This document shows, one piece after another, positions 54,384 to 63,909 of a stretch of DNA of 64,000 nucleotides. Origin of the DNA: Polaribacter sp. (lineage in GTDB: Bacteria > Bacteroidota > Bacteroidia > Flavobacteriales > Flavobacteriaceae); assembly GCA_018663625.1 (NCBI GenBank), contig JABJPX010000009.1, forward strand, positions 31,670 through 95,669, given 5' to 3'. Numbering within the stretch: position 1 is the stretch's first letter; each line of letters begins with the position of its first letter. Below the pieces are notes generated by a model that was given only the letters and a program-made list of their open reading frames with translations, did not search any database and had not been told where the DNA came from. The translations under genes were made by a program, and so were the position numbers.

Positions 54384-55170
54384 GCTTGTTCTTTTAATTC
54401 CTCATTATGATAACCCCAAAGGGCTTTTAGTCTCTCTGGCCTCTATTGGTTGTAATGAAAATTTAGATGTACTCATTGTAGATGACGGGAGTAACAATAA
54501 GTTTGATGAAATAGAAGTAAAAAAGGCTTTTCAAGCCACAGGAAAAATCTTTTTCATTTATCTGCAACAAAACAGTGGTATAGAAATTGCACTTAATAAA
54601 GGTCTAGAGTACATTATTAAGAACAAATACACTTATACAGCGAGACTCGATTGTGGAGATATTTGTTTAGGAGATCGCTTTCAATTACAAAAATATTTTT
54701 TAAAAGAAGCACCTTCGATTTCTCTAGTTGGAAGTAATGTTAATTTTGTGGATACAAATGGTGCACATCTTTATACAGTAAAGGTTCCGGAAAAAGACGA
54801 ATTCATTAGAAAAAAAATGTATGTAAACGCTATGCATATTCATCCTTCTATAATGTTTCGAAATAGTATTTTCCCTAAAATTAACTTGTACCCAACAGCA
54901 TATCAAGCTGCAGAAGATTATGCCTTTTTTTTTAATGTTATGAATTCTTTTAAAGTTGCTAATATTAATAAGGTGCTGGTTCAATGTGAAATTAATCCAA
55001 AAGGCATTTCTACATTAATGAGGAAAAAACAAGCAAAAAATCGGATTAAAATAATACTAAATAACTTTTATTTTGGTTTATATCCTATCTATGGCCTGTT
55101 GAGAAGTTTACTTCTTTATATAACACCATTATCAATCCTTATTAAAATAAAAAAAATAGTAAAAAATTGA
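54376..55170 (+). CDS. Family 2 glycosyltransferase
   Basis: A 264-residue GT-A glycosyltransferase. The N-terminus has LLIPHYDNPKGL, the nucleotide-sugar binding VLIVDDGSNN (near residues 33-42), and a later YTARLDCGDICLGDRF that serves as the DxD-like site. The C-terminus has a hydrophobic stretch that may attach it to the membrane. It overlaps the polymerase gene by 8 bases and the next gene by 4, so it belongs to the same transcript. Donor and acceptor sugars are unknown. Confidence 0.85.
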   Translation: MDKLVLLIPHYDNPKGLLVSLASIGCNENLDVLIVDDGSNNKFDEIEVKKAFQATGKIFFIYLQQNSGIEIALNKGLEYIIKNKYTYTARLDCGDICLGDRFQLQKYFLKEAPSISLVGSNVNFVDTNGAHLYTVKVPEKDEFIRKKMYVNAMHIHPSIMFRNSIFPKINLYPTAYQAAEDYAFFFNVMNSFKVANINKVLVQCEINPKGISTLMRKKQAKNRIKIILNNFYFGLYPIYGLLRSLLLYITPLSILIKIKKIVKN

Positions 55171-56375
55171 ATCCAAAAAAAATTGAGTATTTTTTTGATA
55201 TTGCCGTTGCATTATTATTGTTTTCATTGCCTTTTTCATTGGCAATCCCAAATATAATTTTAGCAGTTATTTTAATTTTGAGTTTTTTTAAAGACAAGAA
55301 AAAATTAGGTTCTAACACCTATATAAATCTCCTAGCTTTTTTCAGCTCATATCTGCTATTGAAAGCTTTTTTGGAAAATTCTTTCATCAATAATTTCGAT
55401 ATATACAAGCACCTTTTTACAATTTTACTTGTCAGTATTTTATTGTTTCAAGTTAAAAATATTTTTCTAGTTATTAAAGGGTTTATCTTCGGTGTTTTTT
55501 TAGCAGTTCTTATTTCTAGTATAAAAATTTTCATCTTTTATTTAGCATACAAGCAACTCCCTTTTGGAAATACTTCAGAGGTTGATAATTTAATTTTAAT
55601 AGACAGGCCTTACTTTGGGTTTATTTGCTTCTTAACAATTGTATTATTACATTTTTTAATTAAGAAGACACAAGAGAGTATTCACAAATATATATACCTG
55701 TTTCTGATAATATGTGCCGTCCTTTTCCTGTTTATGATTGTTGCAAGATTAGCTCTGTTTTTGTCGTTTTCTTTTATTGCTATTCAACTATTTTTAGATC
55801 TTAAATTTTCAAAAATTAAGTTATTAATGGGTTTTTTATTATTGACCACAATATCGTTAAGTGTCCTGTTTTTAAATCAAAATATCAAAAACAGATTTCA
55901 TATTAAGGACTCATTTGAGGGCACAGTTAAGGTTTTAAAAAATCAAGAACCGAGGTTTGTAATATGGGAATGCAGTAGGAATCAGCTAGAAGACACCAGC
56001 TTTCATTATTTTACAGGTTATAAAAATCGAGCAGACATTCAATTCAATTTAAACGAATGTTTTAAGTCTAGTATTATCAATAGTTCTAAAAGAAAGTATT
56101 ATTTAGAAACAAAATTTAACACACACAATCAGTTTTTAGATATTTTTTTAAGTGGAGGATTCATTGGAATTGTATTGTTCATCCTTACGTTGATATGGGT
56201 TTTTTATTCATTTAGAAACAATTTTAGTGCATTTTTCATGTTGTTTGGTCTCGTTGGGTTTTTATTGGTTGAAAATTTATTTTTTAGACAATTAGGAGCC
56301 TATTTATTCGGAATTTTCATACCTTTATTTTACGGAGTAATTCGAGCTCACAATAAAGAAGATGAAATTAGATAA
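55167..56375 (+). CDS. Second O-antigen polymerase/ligase-like membrane protein
   Basis: A 402-residue membrane protein with about ten hydrophobic segments. HNQFLDIFLSGGFIGIVLFILTL near residues 315-337 (key part THNQFLDIFLSGG) is the common Wzy_C/WaaL motif, which carries a conserved His. WaaL ligases and some Wzy polymerases share it. It starts at TTG (55167) inside the stop of the glycosyltransferase; no earlier ATG fits. A pair of such proteins in one cluster suggests one polymerase and one ligase, which is an inference. Confidence 0.75.
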   Translation: MNPKKIEYFFDIAVALLLFSLPFSLAIPNIILAVILILSFFKDKKKLGSNTYINLLAFFSSYLLLKAFLENSFINNFDIYKHLFTILLVSILLFQVKNIFLVIKGFIFGVFLAVLISSIKIFIFYLAYKQLPFGNTSEVDNLILIDRPYFGFICFLTIVLLHFLIKKTQESIHKYIYLFLIICAVLFLFMIVARLALFLSFSFIAIQLFLDLKFSKIKLLMGFLLLTTISLSVLFLNQNIKNRFHIKDSFEGTVKVLKNQEPRFVIWECSRNQLEDTSFHYFTGYKNRADIQFNLNECFKSSIINSSKRKYYLETKFNTHNQFLDIFLSGGFIGIVLFILTLIWVFYSFRNNFSAFFMLFGLVGFLLVENLFFRQLGAYLFGIFIPLFYGVIRAHNKEDEIR

Positions 56376-57450
56376 AACGATTTTGGTTATGGACTGGCTC
56401 GATGCTTACGCTGGTTCTGAGCAAGTTGTTAAATATTTACATCAAGTTTATAAATTTGATAAACTGTATGTGCTCACAAACATTATGCCTTCTGAAAAAA
56501 TAAAAAAAATTTTTGGAGATACGCCCGTTTTAATCAAATCTACTAGGTTGTCTCTTTTTGGGAGGAAATTTAGAATTGCATTGCCTTTATTTCCGTTATT
56601 TTTAAAACAGTTAAAAATAAAAGAAGAGAACGCACTGATTATAAGTGTTACCCATTCTGTCGTCAAAGGGGTAAGTTATAATACAAATAACTCGAAGCAT
56701 ATTTCATATTTAGTTGCAAGAAATCTCAAATATGTTTGGGAAGAAAAAGAGTTGTATTTTAAAGGAATTAAAAAGTTAGGATCTTTTTTTATTCCATATT
56801 TGAGAAGGTTTGATGTTAAGATGTCTAAAAAACCTACTGCAATTTTTTCGGTATCAAATTTCGTTTCAAAATGGGCGAAATTAAAATATAATAGAAAAAT
56901 TGCAACAATAAATCCTCCAGTAAATATTGATGATTTTGACTTTGATGCAAATAAAGAAGATTTTTATATTTCTGTGGGAAGGTTGGAACCCTACAAAAGG
57001 TATGATCTTTTAATAGATGTATTTAATAAAAATGGTAAGAAATTAATAATCATTGGTGATGGCTCTTTATTGGAATCGTTAATGCAAAAAGCAAACAGTA
57101 ATATTGAGTTTAAAGGGTTTCTATTTCCAGAAAAATATAAAGATTTTTTAAAAAAAGCAAAAGCATTCATTTTCTGTGGAAAAGAAGATTTTGGGATTGC
57201 CTTATTAGAGCCTCAGGTCTGTGGAACTCCAGTTATAGCCTATGGTGATGGAGGCGCAATGGACACTGTTGTGGATATGAAAACAGGAATTATTTACAAT
57301 GATCAAACCGTTGATTCTCTAAGAGAAGCAATCGATCTTTTTGAACAATCAGTGTTCGATTACGATACAATAAGAAAACATGCTTTAGGCTTTTCTGTTG
57401 ATAATTTTAAATCAAAATTTCAAGAAAATGTCGCTGAAGTATTAGCTTAA
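56362..57450 (+). CDS. Family 4 glycosyltransferase
   Basis: A retaining GT-B glycosyltransferase of 362 residues. The N-terminal half opens with DWLDAYAGSEQVVKYLH. The C-terminal GT4 domain shows FYISVGRLEPYKRYDLLIDVF, IIGDGSLLESL and the donor-binding FGIALLEPQVCGTPVIAYGDGGAMDTV with its E(X7)E-type pattern. It overlaps the preceding gene by 14 bases. The sugar specificity is unknown; mannose-type transferases share these motifs. Confidence 0.9.
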   Translation: MKLDKTILVMDWLDAYAGSEQVVKYLHQVYKFDKLYVLTNIMPSEKIKKIFGDTPVLIKSTRLSLFGRKFRIALPLFPLFLKQLKIKEENALIISVTHSVVKGVSYNTNNSKHISYLVARNLKYVWEEKELYFKGIKKLGSFFIPYLRRFDVKMSKKPTAIFSVSNFVSKWAKLKYNRKIATINPPVNIDDFDFDANKEDFYISVGRLEPYKRYDLLIDVFNKNGKKLIIIGDGSLLESLMQKANSNIEFKGFLFPEKYKDFLKKAKAFIFCGKEDFGIALLEPQVCGTPVIAYGDGGAMDTVVDMKTGIIYNDQTVDSLREAIDLFEQSVFDYDTIRKHALGFSVDNFKSKFQENVAEVLA

Positions 57451-57454
57451 ATTA

Positions 57455-58810
57455 ATGAAAAAAAGATATTCCCATTTTATAAAACCAATCCATATATTAA
57501 TCGATTTACTATTAATATATGGGGTTATTTATTTTGTATCTGACACAGCGTTTTTAAATGCTTATTTCCTTACTTTTATTACTCTTTTCTGGCTTATTTC
57601 CTCTTATATAACAAGTTTTTATACGGTCTATCGTTTTACAAAAAACTTAAGGATTTCAAGTTTACTAGCGAAGCAATTTTTTGTTTTTATTCTGGGGTAT
57701 TTTGCCTATTTCGGTGCTTTTAGAGAAGGAGCAATTGTTAATAATCAATTTTTAATCCTTGCTTCCATCCTTACTGTAATTACTTTTTTCAAATTTACAG
57801 TCCAGTATTCATTAAAAAAATATAGAGCAACAGGAAATAATTACCGGACAACTGTCGTGCTGGGTGATGATACTTCGACCAAAGAGGTTATCCAAGTTTT
57901 TAAAAGTAAAGCTAATCTTGGCTATAAGTTTTTAGGATTTTTTTCCGAAACCAAACACATTGATCCACTATTTCTAGGAAATTTTTTGGAGGTATTTCAA
58001 TACGCAGAAGAAAATCGAATTGACGAAATTTATTGTTCTTTAACTCAGTTAACCAATGAACAAGTTAAAAAAGTAAACAAATTTTCCAACGAAAAAGGAA
58101 TTCTCTTAAAATTGATTCCAAATTCTAGAGAGCTCTACAGTAAAAACCAAAGTGTAGAATATTATGATGATGCATTAATGGTTTTAAGTGTTAAGAGGTT
58201 GCCTTTTGACTTTGAAGAGAATTTTTATATTAAAAGGGTATTTGATTTAGTTTTTTCTTTTTTTGTATGCCTGTTTGTTTTGTCTTGGTTATGGCCAATT
58301 CTTTCTGTTTTGGTGAAATTAGAATCAAAAGGGCCATTATTATTCAGACAAAAAAGAGAGGGAATAAATGGCTCAGAATTCACCTGTTATAAATTTAGAT
58401 CCATGAAAATGAATAAGCAATCCGGGAAGTCACATGTTACGAAGAATGACACGAGAGTTACCAAAATAGGGGCTTTTATGAGAAAAACAAGTATTGACGA
58501 ACTTCCACAGTTTTTAAACGTTTTGAAAGGGGAGATGAGTGTTGTGGGCCCAAGACCACATCTAGAAAGCCTATCAATAGAGTATCAGAGAGATGTAGAG
58601 AATTATTTGAAAAGGCATATTGTAAAACCTGGGATTACAGGTTTAGCTCAAGTTTCAGGCTATCGCGGTGAGATAAAGAAAAAGTCAGACATTAAGAACC
58701 GAATTCGTTTTGATATTTTTTACATTGAAAACTGGTCTTTTTTTCTCGATATCAAAATAATATTTAAGACAATACTAAACGTATTTCAAGGCGAAGAAAA
58801 AGCATACTAA
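57455..58810 (+). CDS. Undecaprenyl-phosphate sugar phosphotransferase (WcaJ-like)
   Basis: Initiating enzyme that loads the first sugar-1-phosphate onto undecaprenyl phosphate. The 451 residues have four N-terminal membrane helices, a Rossmann-like middle domain (VLGDDTSTKEVIQVF), a fifth helix (FSFFVCLFVLSWLWPI) and the C-terminal catalytic domain with KGPLLFRQKREG, YKFRSM, RKTSIDELPQFLNVL and SVVGPRPHL. This is the polyisoprenyl-phosphate hexose-1-phosphate transferase layout. Its TAA shares one base with the ATG of the next gene. Confidence 0.92.
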   Translation: MKKRYSHFIKPIHILIDLLLIYGVIYFVSDTAFLNAYFLTFITLFWLISSYITSFYTVYRFTKNLRISSLLAKQFFVFILGYFAYFGAFREGAIVNNQFLILASILTVITFFKFTVQYSLKKYRATGNNYRTTVVLGDDTSTKEVIQVFKSKANLGYKFLGFFSETKHIDPLFLGNFLEVFQYAEENRIDEIYCSLTQLTNEQVKKVNKFSNEKGILLKLIPNSRELYSKNQSVEYYDDALMVLSVKRLPFDFEENFYIKRVFDLVFSFFVCLFVLSWLWPILSVLVKLESKGPLLFRQKREGINGSEFTCYKFRSMKMNKQSGKSHVTKNDTRVTKIGAFMRKTSIDELPQFLNVLKGEMSVVGPRPHLESLSIEYQRDVENYLKRHIVKPGITGLAQVSGYRGEIKKKSDIKNRIRFDIFYIENWSFFLDIKIIFKTILNVFQGEEKAY

Positions 58811-59565
58811 TGAGTTTCAAATATGAGATAACAGCCACGATTGTTTTGCATCATGAAAACCTGGTGATACTTCAAAAAACCGTAGACTCTTTTTTAAAAA
58901 TACCGTTAAATAAAAAATTGTTTTTAGTCGACAATTCAGCCACAAGAAGTTTGCAAAATTTTTTTATTCACAAAGAAATCGAATATATCTTTCCAGGGAA
59001 AAACATTGGGTTTGGCAAAGGACATAATTTCGTTTTAGAAAAATTAAATTCCAAATATCACTTATTATTAAATCCGGATATTGAATTTACAGCTACTATA
59101 ATTCCGATTTTAATTAACCAGTTAGAAAAGGATAAAGATGTTGCCTTTGTAACACCTAAAGTCGTGTATCCCAATCACGAAAAACAATATGTTTGCCGAA
59201 AGCATCCTACTTTCTTCGATATGATAAATCGAAGAGTAAAGATTTTTCCCAAAGCGATTTTTAAAAATGAATATAGAAATCAAGATACAACAAAGTCTTT
59301 TTATCCGGATTTTATTCATGGATGTTTTATGCTTTTTAAAACAACTGTTTTTAAAGAATTAAAAGGATTTGATGAGCGTTATTTTCTTTATATGGAGGAT
59401 GCCGATATCTGTAGAGAAATTGATGAGCTAGGAAATAAGAAGCTTTATTTTCCTGAAGTAGAAATTGTACATCATCATCAAAAAGAGAGCTCTAAAAATT
59501 TGAAATTATTTTGGTTGCATACATCCTCCGCTATAAAATATTTCTTAAAGTGGGGAGTTTCGTAA
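58810..59565 (+). CDS. Family 2 glycosyltransferase (WbbL/rhamnosyltransferase-like)
   Basis: A 251-residue GT2 enzyme. It has TIVLHHENLVILQKTVDSF, FLVDNSATRSLQ, GKNIGFGKGHNFVLE, the DxD-like LLLNPDIEF, and FIHGCFMLFKTTVFKELKGFDERYFLYMEDADIC (key parts HGCFMLF and YMEDADIC). These match dTDP-rhamnosyl transferases such as WbbL, which fits the rfbBAC genes in the cluster. It is the last gene of the polysaccharide run. Donor identity is inferred. Confidence 0.88.
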   Translation: MSFKYEITATIVLHHENLVILQKTVDSFLKIPLNKKLFLVDNSATRSLQNFFIHKEIEYIFPGKNIGFGKGHNFVLEKLNSKYHLLLNPDIEFTATIIPILINQLEKDKDVAFVTPKVVYPNHEKQYVCRKHPTFFDMINRRVKIFPKAIFKNEYRNQDTTKSFYPDFIHGCFMLFKTTVFKELKGFDERYFLYMEDADICREIDELGNKKLYFPEVEIVHHHQKESSKNLKLFWLHTSSAIKYFLKWGVS

Positions 59566-59629
59566 TAAAAAAGTGGACTTAAATAAAAAATGTCTATCAT
59601 AGCAAAGCCTTAATCAAAAGAATTTAAAA

Positions 59630-59637
59630 TATATTTG
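59630..59637 (+). promoter_or_regulatory. -7 element of purD
   Basis: TATATTTG matches TAnnTTTG and lies 23 bases before the purD ATG. No TTG is seen at the -33 position. Confidence 0.45.
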
Positions 59638-59660
59638 CACCCAGAACAACACAACAAAAA

Positions 59661-60935
59661 ATGAATATTCTTATTTTAGGTGCAGGCGGTAGAGAGCATG
59701 CTTTTGCATTAAAACTTTCGGAGAGTAAAAAAATTACACAACTTTTTGTAGCGCCTGGGAATGCAGGTACCGACAAAATTGCGATCAATGTAAATATCAA
59801 TCCTACCGATTTTGAAGCCGTTAAAAAAACGGTGTTAGAAAACGAGATTCAAATGGTTGTTGTTGGTCCAGAAGCTCCATTGGTAAATGGTGTGCATGAC
59901 TTTTTTTTAGCGGATCCAGACTTGAAATCGATTTCTGTAATTGGGCCCAAAAAAGATGGTGCGCTGTTAGAAGGAAGTAAAGATTTTTCAAAACAATTCA
60001 TGCAAAAACATGGAATTCCTACAGCACGTTATCAATCCTTTACAAAGGAAAACCTAAAAGAGGGTTTTACATTCCTAGAAACATTAACCCCTCCGTATGT
60101 TTTAAAAGCTGACGGATTGGCTGGTGGGAAAGGAGTTCTTATCCTAACTGATTTAGCAGAGGCAAAAGTAGAATTAGAAGAAATGGTTACCAATGAAAAG
60201 TTTGGAGCCGCTTCAGCGACAGTGGTTATTGAAGAATTTTTAAAAGGAATTGAATTATCTGTTTTTGTCTTAACAGATGGGAATAGTTATAAAATTTTAC
60301 CCTCAGCAAAAGATTACAAAAGAATTGGAGAAGGTGATGTTGGTTTAAATACAGGAGGTATGGGAGCCATATCCCCAGTGCCATTTGCAGACAAAGCTTT
60401 TTTAGATAAAGTAGAAAGCTTGGTTGTGAAACCTACCATTGCCGGTTTGAAAAAAGACGGAATTGATTATCGAGGTTTCATCTTCATCGGTTTGATGAAC
60501 GATGCTGGAAACCCATCAGTAGTTGAGTACAACGTTCGAATGGGAGACCCAGAAACTGAAGCTGTTTTGCCAAGAATTGAATCTGATTTATATGATCTAT
60601 TTGAAGGCGTTGCCAAGCAAACCTTACATCAAAAATCATTTTCGGTAAACCCAAAAACAGCAACAACGGTCATGTTGGTTGCAGGAGGATATCCAGAAGC
60701 CTATCAAAAAGGAAAACAAATTACAGGTTTTGAAAACATTGAAGACTCCCTTATTTTTCATGCAGGAACAAAAATAGAGAACGATAAAGTGGTTACAAAC
60801 GGAGGTCGGGTAATGGCTATAACTTCTTTAGGAGATTCTATAGAAGGAGCATTGGCAAAAACCTATGCTACTATCGAAAAAATTCAGTTTGAGGAAATGA
60901 ATTACAGGAAAGATATTGGGTTTGATTTAGTTTAA
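59661..60935 (+). CDS. purD: Phosphoribosylamine-glycine ligase (GARS)
   Basis: Second step of purine synthesis: joins glycine to phosphoribosylamine with ATP. The 424 residues have the N-domain start LGAGGREHAFALKL, the ATP-grasp segments PYVLKADGLAGGKGVLI and VVIEEFLKGIELSVFVLTDG, then LNTGGMGAISPVP and YNVRMGDPETEAVLPR, which is the PurD signature. It stands alone behind its own promoter and is convergent with the sensor kinase gene after 7 bases. Confidence 0.97.
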   Translation: MNILILGAGGREHAFALKLSESKKITQLFVAPGNAGTDKIAINVNINPTDFEAVKKTVLENEIQMVVVGPEAPLVNGVHDFFLADPDLKSISVIGPKKDGALLEGSKDFSKQFMQKHGIPTARYQSFTKENLKEGFTFLETLTPPYVLKADGLAGGKGVLILTDLAEAKVELEEMVTNEKFGAASATVVIEEFLKGIELSVFVLTDGNSYKILPSAKDYKRIGEGDVGLNTGGMGAISPVPFADKAFLDKVESLVVKPTIAGLKKDGIDYRGFIFIGLMNDAGNPSVVEYNVRMGDPETEAVLPRIESDLYDLFEGVAKQTLHQKSFSVNPKTATTVMLVAGGYPEAYQKGKQITGFENIEDSLIFHAGTKIENDKVVTNGGRVMAITSLGDSIEGALAKTYATIEKIQFEEMNYRKDIGFDLV

Positions 60936-60942
60936 AGTCAGC

Positions 60943-61983
60943 TTATGTTGCCTTTTCTAGGGTAAATGAAAATTCAGAGCCTTTCCCAAATTCACTTTTC
61001 ATTAAAATAATTTCGTTGTGCGCTTCTATAATATGTTTTACAATAGACAATCCTAATCCAGACCCTCCTTGTTCACGAGAACGACTCTGGTCTACTCGGT
61101 AAAAACGTTCAAACAAACGCGGTAAGTATTCTTGTTGAATCCCTTCGCCATTATCCGTTACTTTTAATTGAAATTTTTGATCATTATAAGGGTCTATACT
61201 CACAATAGTGGTTCCGTTTGGTTTTCCATATTTTATCGAGTTTACAACGAGATTGATAAGTACTTGTTCAATTTTTTCAACATCTCCTTTTACAAAGACT
61301 GGAACTTCATAAATTCGATCAAAGAGTAATGTGATGTTTCTCTTTTTTGCTTTCATTTCCAATAAATCAAATACATTTTGAATCAATTCTAGAATGTTGA
61401 AATTTTCGATATTTAATTGTAGACCGTCCGTTTCTAATTTGGCGATCATATCTAAATCTTTGATGACAGCAACAAGTCTTTCAACCCCTTTATTAGCTCT
61501 ATGAAGATACTTTGTTCGAATTTCTTTGTCGTTAGCAGCACCTTCTATTAAAGTTAAAATATACCCCTGTACCGTAAAAATAGGTGTTTTTAGTTCGTGT
61601 GCTAAATTCCCCAAAAAATCACGTCTGAAAGAATCGATTTCTGTTAATGTCTGAATTTCTAGCTGCTTGCCTTCTACGTACTTTTGAACACTTTGAGAAA
61701 GAGATTCAATATCTGTTGTTACAGACTTTCTTTGAAACTCATCCGTATCGATGTTTGAAAATTCTTTAAAAATGTTTTTAATTCTTCTGTAGATAAAATA
61801 TTCTGCTCTGTATTGAATGATAAAAAAGGACAGCACAAAAAACAATAGAACAAAAATGAGAACTGAAAAACCGTCGAAATATGGAGCTATAAAATAATAG
61901 CTCAGTGCAGCAATTATAACAGCAAGTGTTGTTGAATATAGCGAAGAAACCAACGCATAAGTATATGTTTTTTTAAGTTTCAT
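60943..61983 (-). CDS. Sensor histidine kinase, PhoR-like
   Basis: A 346-residue membrane kinase. Two N-terminal transmembrane helices (about 10-32 and 40-58) enclose almost no periplasmic loop. A HAMP-like linker, a HisKA domain with the H-box His129 (GNLAHELKTPIF) and a HATPase_c domain follow, with NLVVNSIKYG, DNGEGI and GGSGLGLSIVK. The nearly absent sensor domain suggests it detects a signal within the membrane or through a partner. It is the downstream gene of a pair with the response regulator, separated by 11 bases. Confidence 0.9.
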   Translation of the reverse strand: MKLKKTYTYALVSSLYSTTLAVIIAALSYYFIAPYFDGFSVLIFVLLFFVLSFFIIQYRAEYFIYRRIKNIFKEFSNIDTDEFQRKSVTTDIESLSQSVQKYVEGKQLEIQTLTEIDSFRRDFLGNLAHELKTPIFTVQGYILTLIEGAANDKEIRTKYLHRANKGVERLVAVIKDLDMIAKLETDGLQLNIENFNILELIQNVFDLLEMKAKKRNITLLFDRIYEVPVFVKGDVEKIEQVLINLVVNSIKYGKPNGTTIVSIDPYNDQKFQLKVTDNGEGIQQEYLPRLFERFYRVDQSRSREQGGSGLGLSIVKHIIEAHNEIILMKSEFGKGSEFSFTLEKAT

Positions 61984-61994
61984 TAAGCCGGTTT

Positions 61995-62687
61995 TTAAAG
62001 ATCTTCTTCTCCTAAAACAAATTTATAGCCTACACCTTTCACTGTTTTAAAATGATGATCGCCAATTTTTTCTCGTAGTTTCCGAATGTGAACATCGATT
62101 GTTCTACCTCCAACTACAACTTCATTTCCCCAAACAGTGTCAAGAATTACTTCTCTTTTAAACACCTTTCCAGATCTTGAAGTTAATAAAGAAAATAATT
62201 CAAATTCCTTTCTAGGTAAATTAATTCTTTTGCCCGCTTTGTAAACAACATATTCTTCTCTATCAATGACAATGTCCCCGATTTTAAAAGAAGTTTCCGT
62301 TTCAGCCTTTAACCTTCTTAACAAAGATTTTATCTTACTCACTAAGACTTTTGGTTTTATCGGTTTTGTTATATAATCATCAGCACCCGCTTCAAAACCT
62401 GCAACTTGAGAGTAATCCTCTCCTCTAGCGGTTAAAAAAGAGATAATGACATTGTCTAAAGATTTGATCTTTCGTATTTTTTCACACGCCTCAATACCAT
62501 CCATTTCCGGCATCATAATGTCTAACAAGATGAGTTGAGGAATGTTCTTTTTTGCTGATTTTACTGCTTCAATTCCATTCGTTGCAGTAAAGACTTGATA
62601 TCCTTCATTTCTTAAGTTGTAACCAACGATTTCTAAAATATCCGGCTCATCATCAACAAGAAGAATTTTAACATCACTTTTATTCAT
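61995..62687 (-). CDS. OmpR/PhoB-family response regulator
   Basis: A 230-residue two-domain regulator. The receiver has the acidic pocket (VDDEPD) and the phosphorylated Asp56 (LLDIMMPEMDG), Thr in FLTARGE and Lys in YITKPIKP. The C-terminal winged helix (about 135-225) has RKEFELFSLLTSRSGKVFKRE and the recognition-helix region VVVGGRTIDVHIRKLREKIG. The ATG ending at 62687 gives MNKSDVKILLVDDE; an in-frame extension to 62711 adds eight residues and is less likely. It is the first gene of the pair with the kinase. Confidence 0.93.
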   Translation of the reverse strand: MNKSDVKILLVDDEPDILEIVGYNLRNEGYQVFTATNGIEAVKSAKKNIPQLILLDIMMPEMDGIEACEKIRKIKSLDNVIISFLTARGEDYSQVAGFEAGADDYITKPIKPKVLVSKIKSLLRRLKAETETSFKIGDIVIDREEYVVYKAGKRINLPRKEFELFSLLTSRSGKVFKREVILDTVWGNEVVVGGRTIDVHIRKLREKIGDHHFKTVKGVGYKFVLGEEDL

Positions 62688-62944
62688 AAATTGATTTATA
62701 TATATATTCAAAAATAAGGATAATTAAATTACAATAAATCATACTTTACAATCATTTAACATTACATCATAGTTTATTAATAATAACGAGCATTTCCATA
62801 AAAAATGATCTCCATAATTTACAACTAATTTAAAAACAAAACAATACATGACTAATACGGACCTTAAATAATTGTTAAATGAACCTTTAAAGCTCTATTT
62901 TTAGTTGTATATTTATAACCTATGTTAATTAAAAATACTATTAT

Positions 62945-63796
62945 ATGTATAATAAATTCTTTTTTACAGTATTACTAACTCTTTTTTTTGGATTGACATC
63001 CTTAGGGCAAATCTTTATAACCGAGTTAGCTGATCCAAATGATGATGCAACAGCTCGTTATGTTGAGATATACAATGGCGGAACTACTACTGTAGATGTA
63101 ACAGGTTGGACCCTAAGAAGATATACAAACGATGATACAGTTCCACAAACTAAAGGTGAAGATTTAACACCTATTGGTTTTTTAGGCCCAGGGTCATTTG
63201 CAATCATTGCTGTAAATGGAAACGCTTTTAAAGTAGCTTTCGGAATGGAAGCAGATATCTCTGCTGGAGCTAACGGACCAGCAGATAGTAATGGAGATGA
63301 TCAAATTTATATTACAGATGCATCAGGAGCGATTGTAGACTTTTTCGGAGTTGTAGGAGAAGATGGTACAGGAACAGATCATGAGTTTGAAAATGGAAGA
63401 GCAGAAAGAAAGGCTTCAGTTACTCAGGGAACAGCAACATGGGACGTAAACGAATGGAATATCGATAATTGTAGTGGATCTGGAGATGGTGCTTTAAATG
63501 TTGATGGAGGTTTCGATCCTGGAGTATGGATTGGAGCCAAAACAGCAGGAGTTGAAGACGAAAGTTCGGTAACTCTAAAAATGTATCCTAACCCTGCAAA
63601 TGATGTGTTGACTCTCTCAACACAAAACACGGTCAATACGGTAGAGATTTTCAATGTCTTAGGAAAGAAAGTGATTACGATGCAAGTAGAAGATACAAGT
63701 GCAGAAATTAATGTTTCCAATTTAAACGCTGGAATCTATTTAATTAGCTACCAAATAAATAACAGTACAAGTACAAAGAAATTTGTGAAGAACTAA
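62945..63796 (+). CDS. Secreted lamin-tail-domain protein, T9SS cargo
   Basis: A 283-residue secreted protein. A signal peptide (residues 1-21, ending TSLGQ) leads into a lamin-tail domain (about 22-160) with IFITELADPNDDATARYVEIYN and VDVTGWTLRRYT, the usual start of bacterial LTD modules. From about 215 to the end lies a type A T9SS sorting domain: MYPNPANDVLTLS, VEIFNVLGKKV, LNAGIYLISY and KKFVKN. It should be exported by the T9SS and processed or anchored by the PorZ/PorU system. Function after export is unknown. Confidence 0.9.
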   Translation: MYNKFFFTVLLTLFFGLTSLGQIFITELADPNDDATARYVEIYNGGTTTVDVTGWTLRRYTNDDTVPQTKGEDLTPIGFLGPGSFAIIAVNGNAFKVAFGMEADISAGANGPADSNGDDQIYITDASGAIVDFFGVVGEDGTGTDHEFENGRAERKASVTQGTATWDVNEWNIDNCSGSGDGALNVDGGFDPGVWIGAKTAGVEDESSVTLKMYPNPANDVLTLSTQNTVNTVEIFNVLGKKVITMQVEDTSAEINVSNLNAGIYLISYQINNSTSTKKFVKN

Positions 63797-63812
63797 GTAT
63801 TTATAAAGATAG

Positions 63813-63847
63813 AAAAGAGGCTGTATGCAATTACAGCCCTTTTTTAT
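63813..63847 (+). terminator. Terminator after the lamin-tail protein gene
   Basis: GGCTGTA (63819-63825) pairs with TACAGCC (63832-63838) around a 6-nt loop, followed by a C and then a T run to 63845. Confidence 0.85.
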
Positions 63848-63860
63848 CAACTTTTATCTG

Positions 63861-63891
63861 AAAGCTCCGATTTATTAGGAGTTTTTTTTAT
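63861..63891 (+). terminator. Second hairpin downstream of the lamin-tail protein gene
   Basis: AAAGCTCC (63861-63868) pairs with GGAGTTTT (63878-63885, one G-T pair), and the T run continues. It may act as a backup terminator. Confidence 0.5.
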
Positions 63892-63909
63892 ATTTAAACA
63901 AAAAGCACC

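Noticed and set aside
48256..59565. Prophage or genomic island
   Set aside because: The AT-rich stretch is explained by polysaccharide genes; I see no integrase, transposase, tRNA boundary or phage structural gene.
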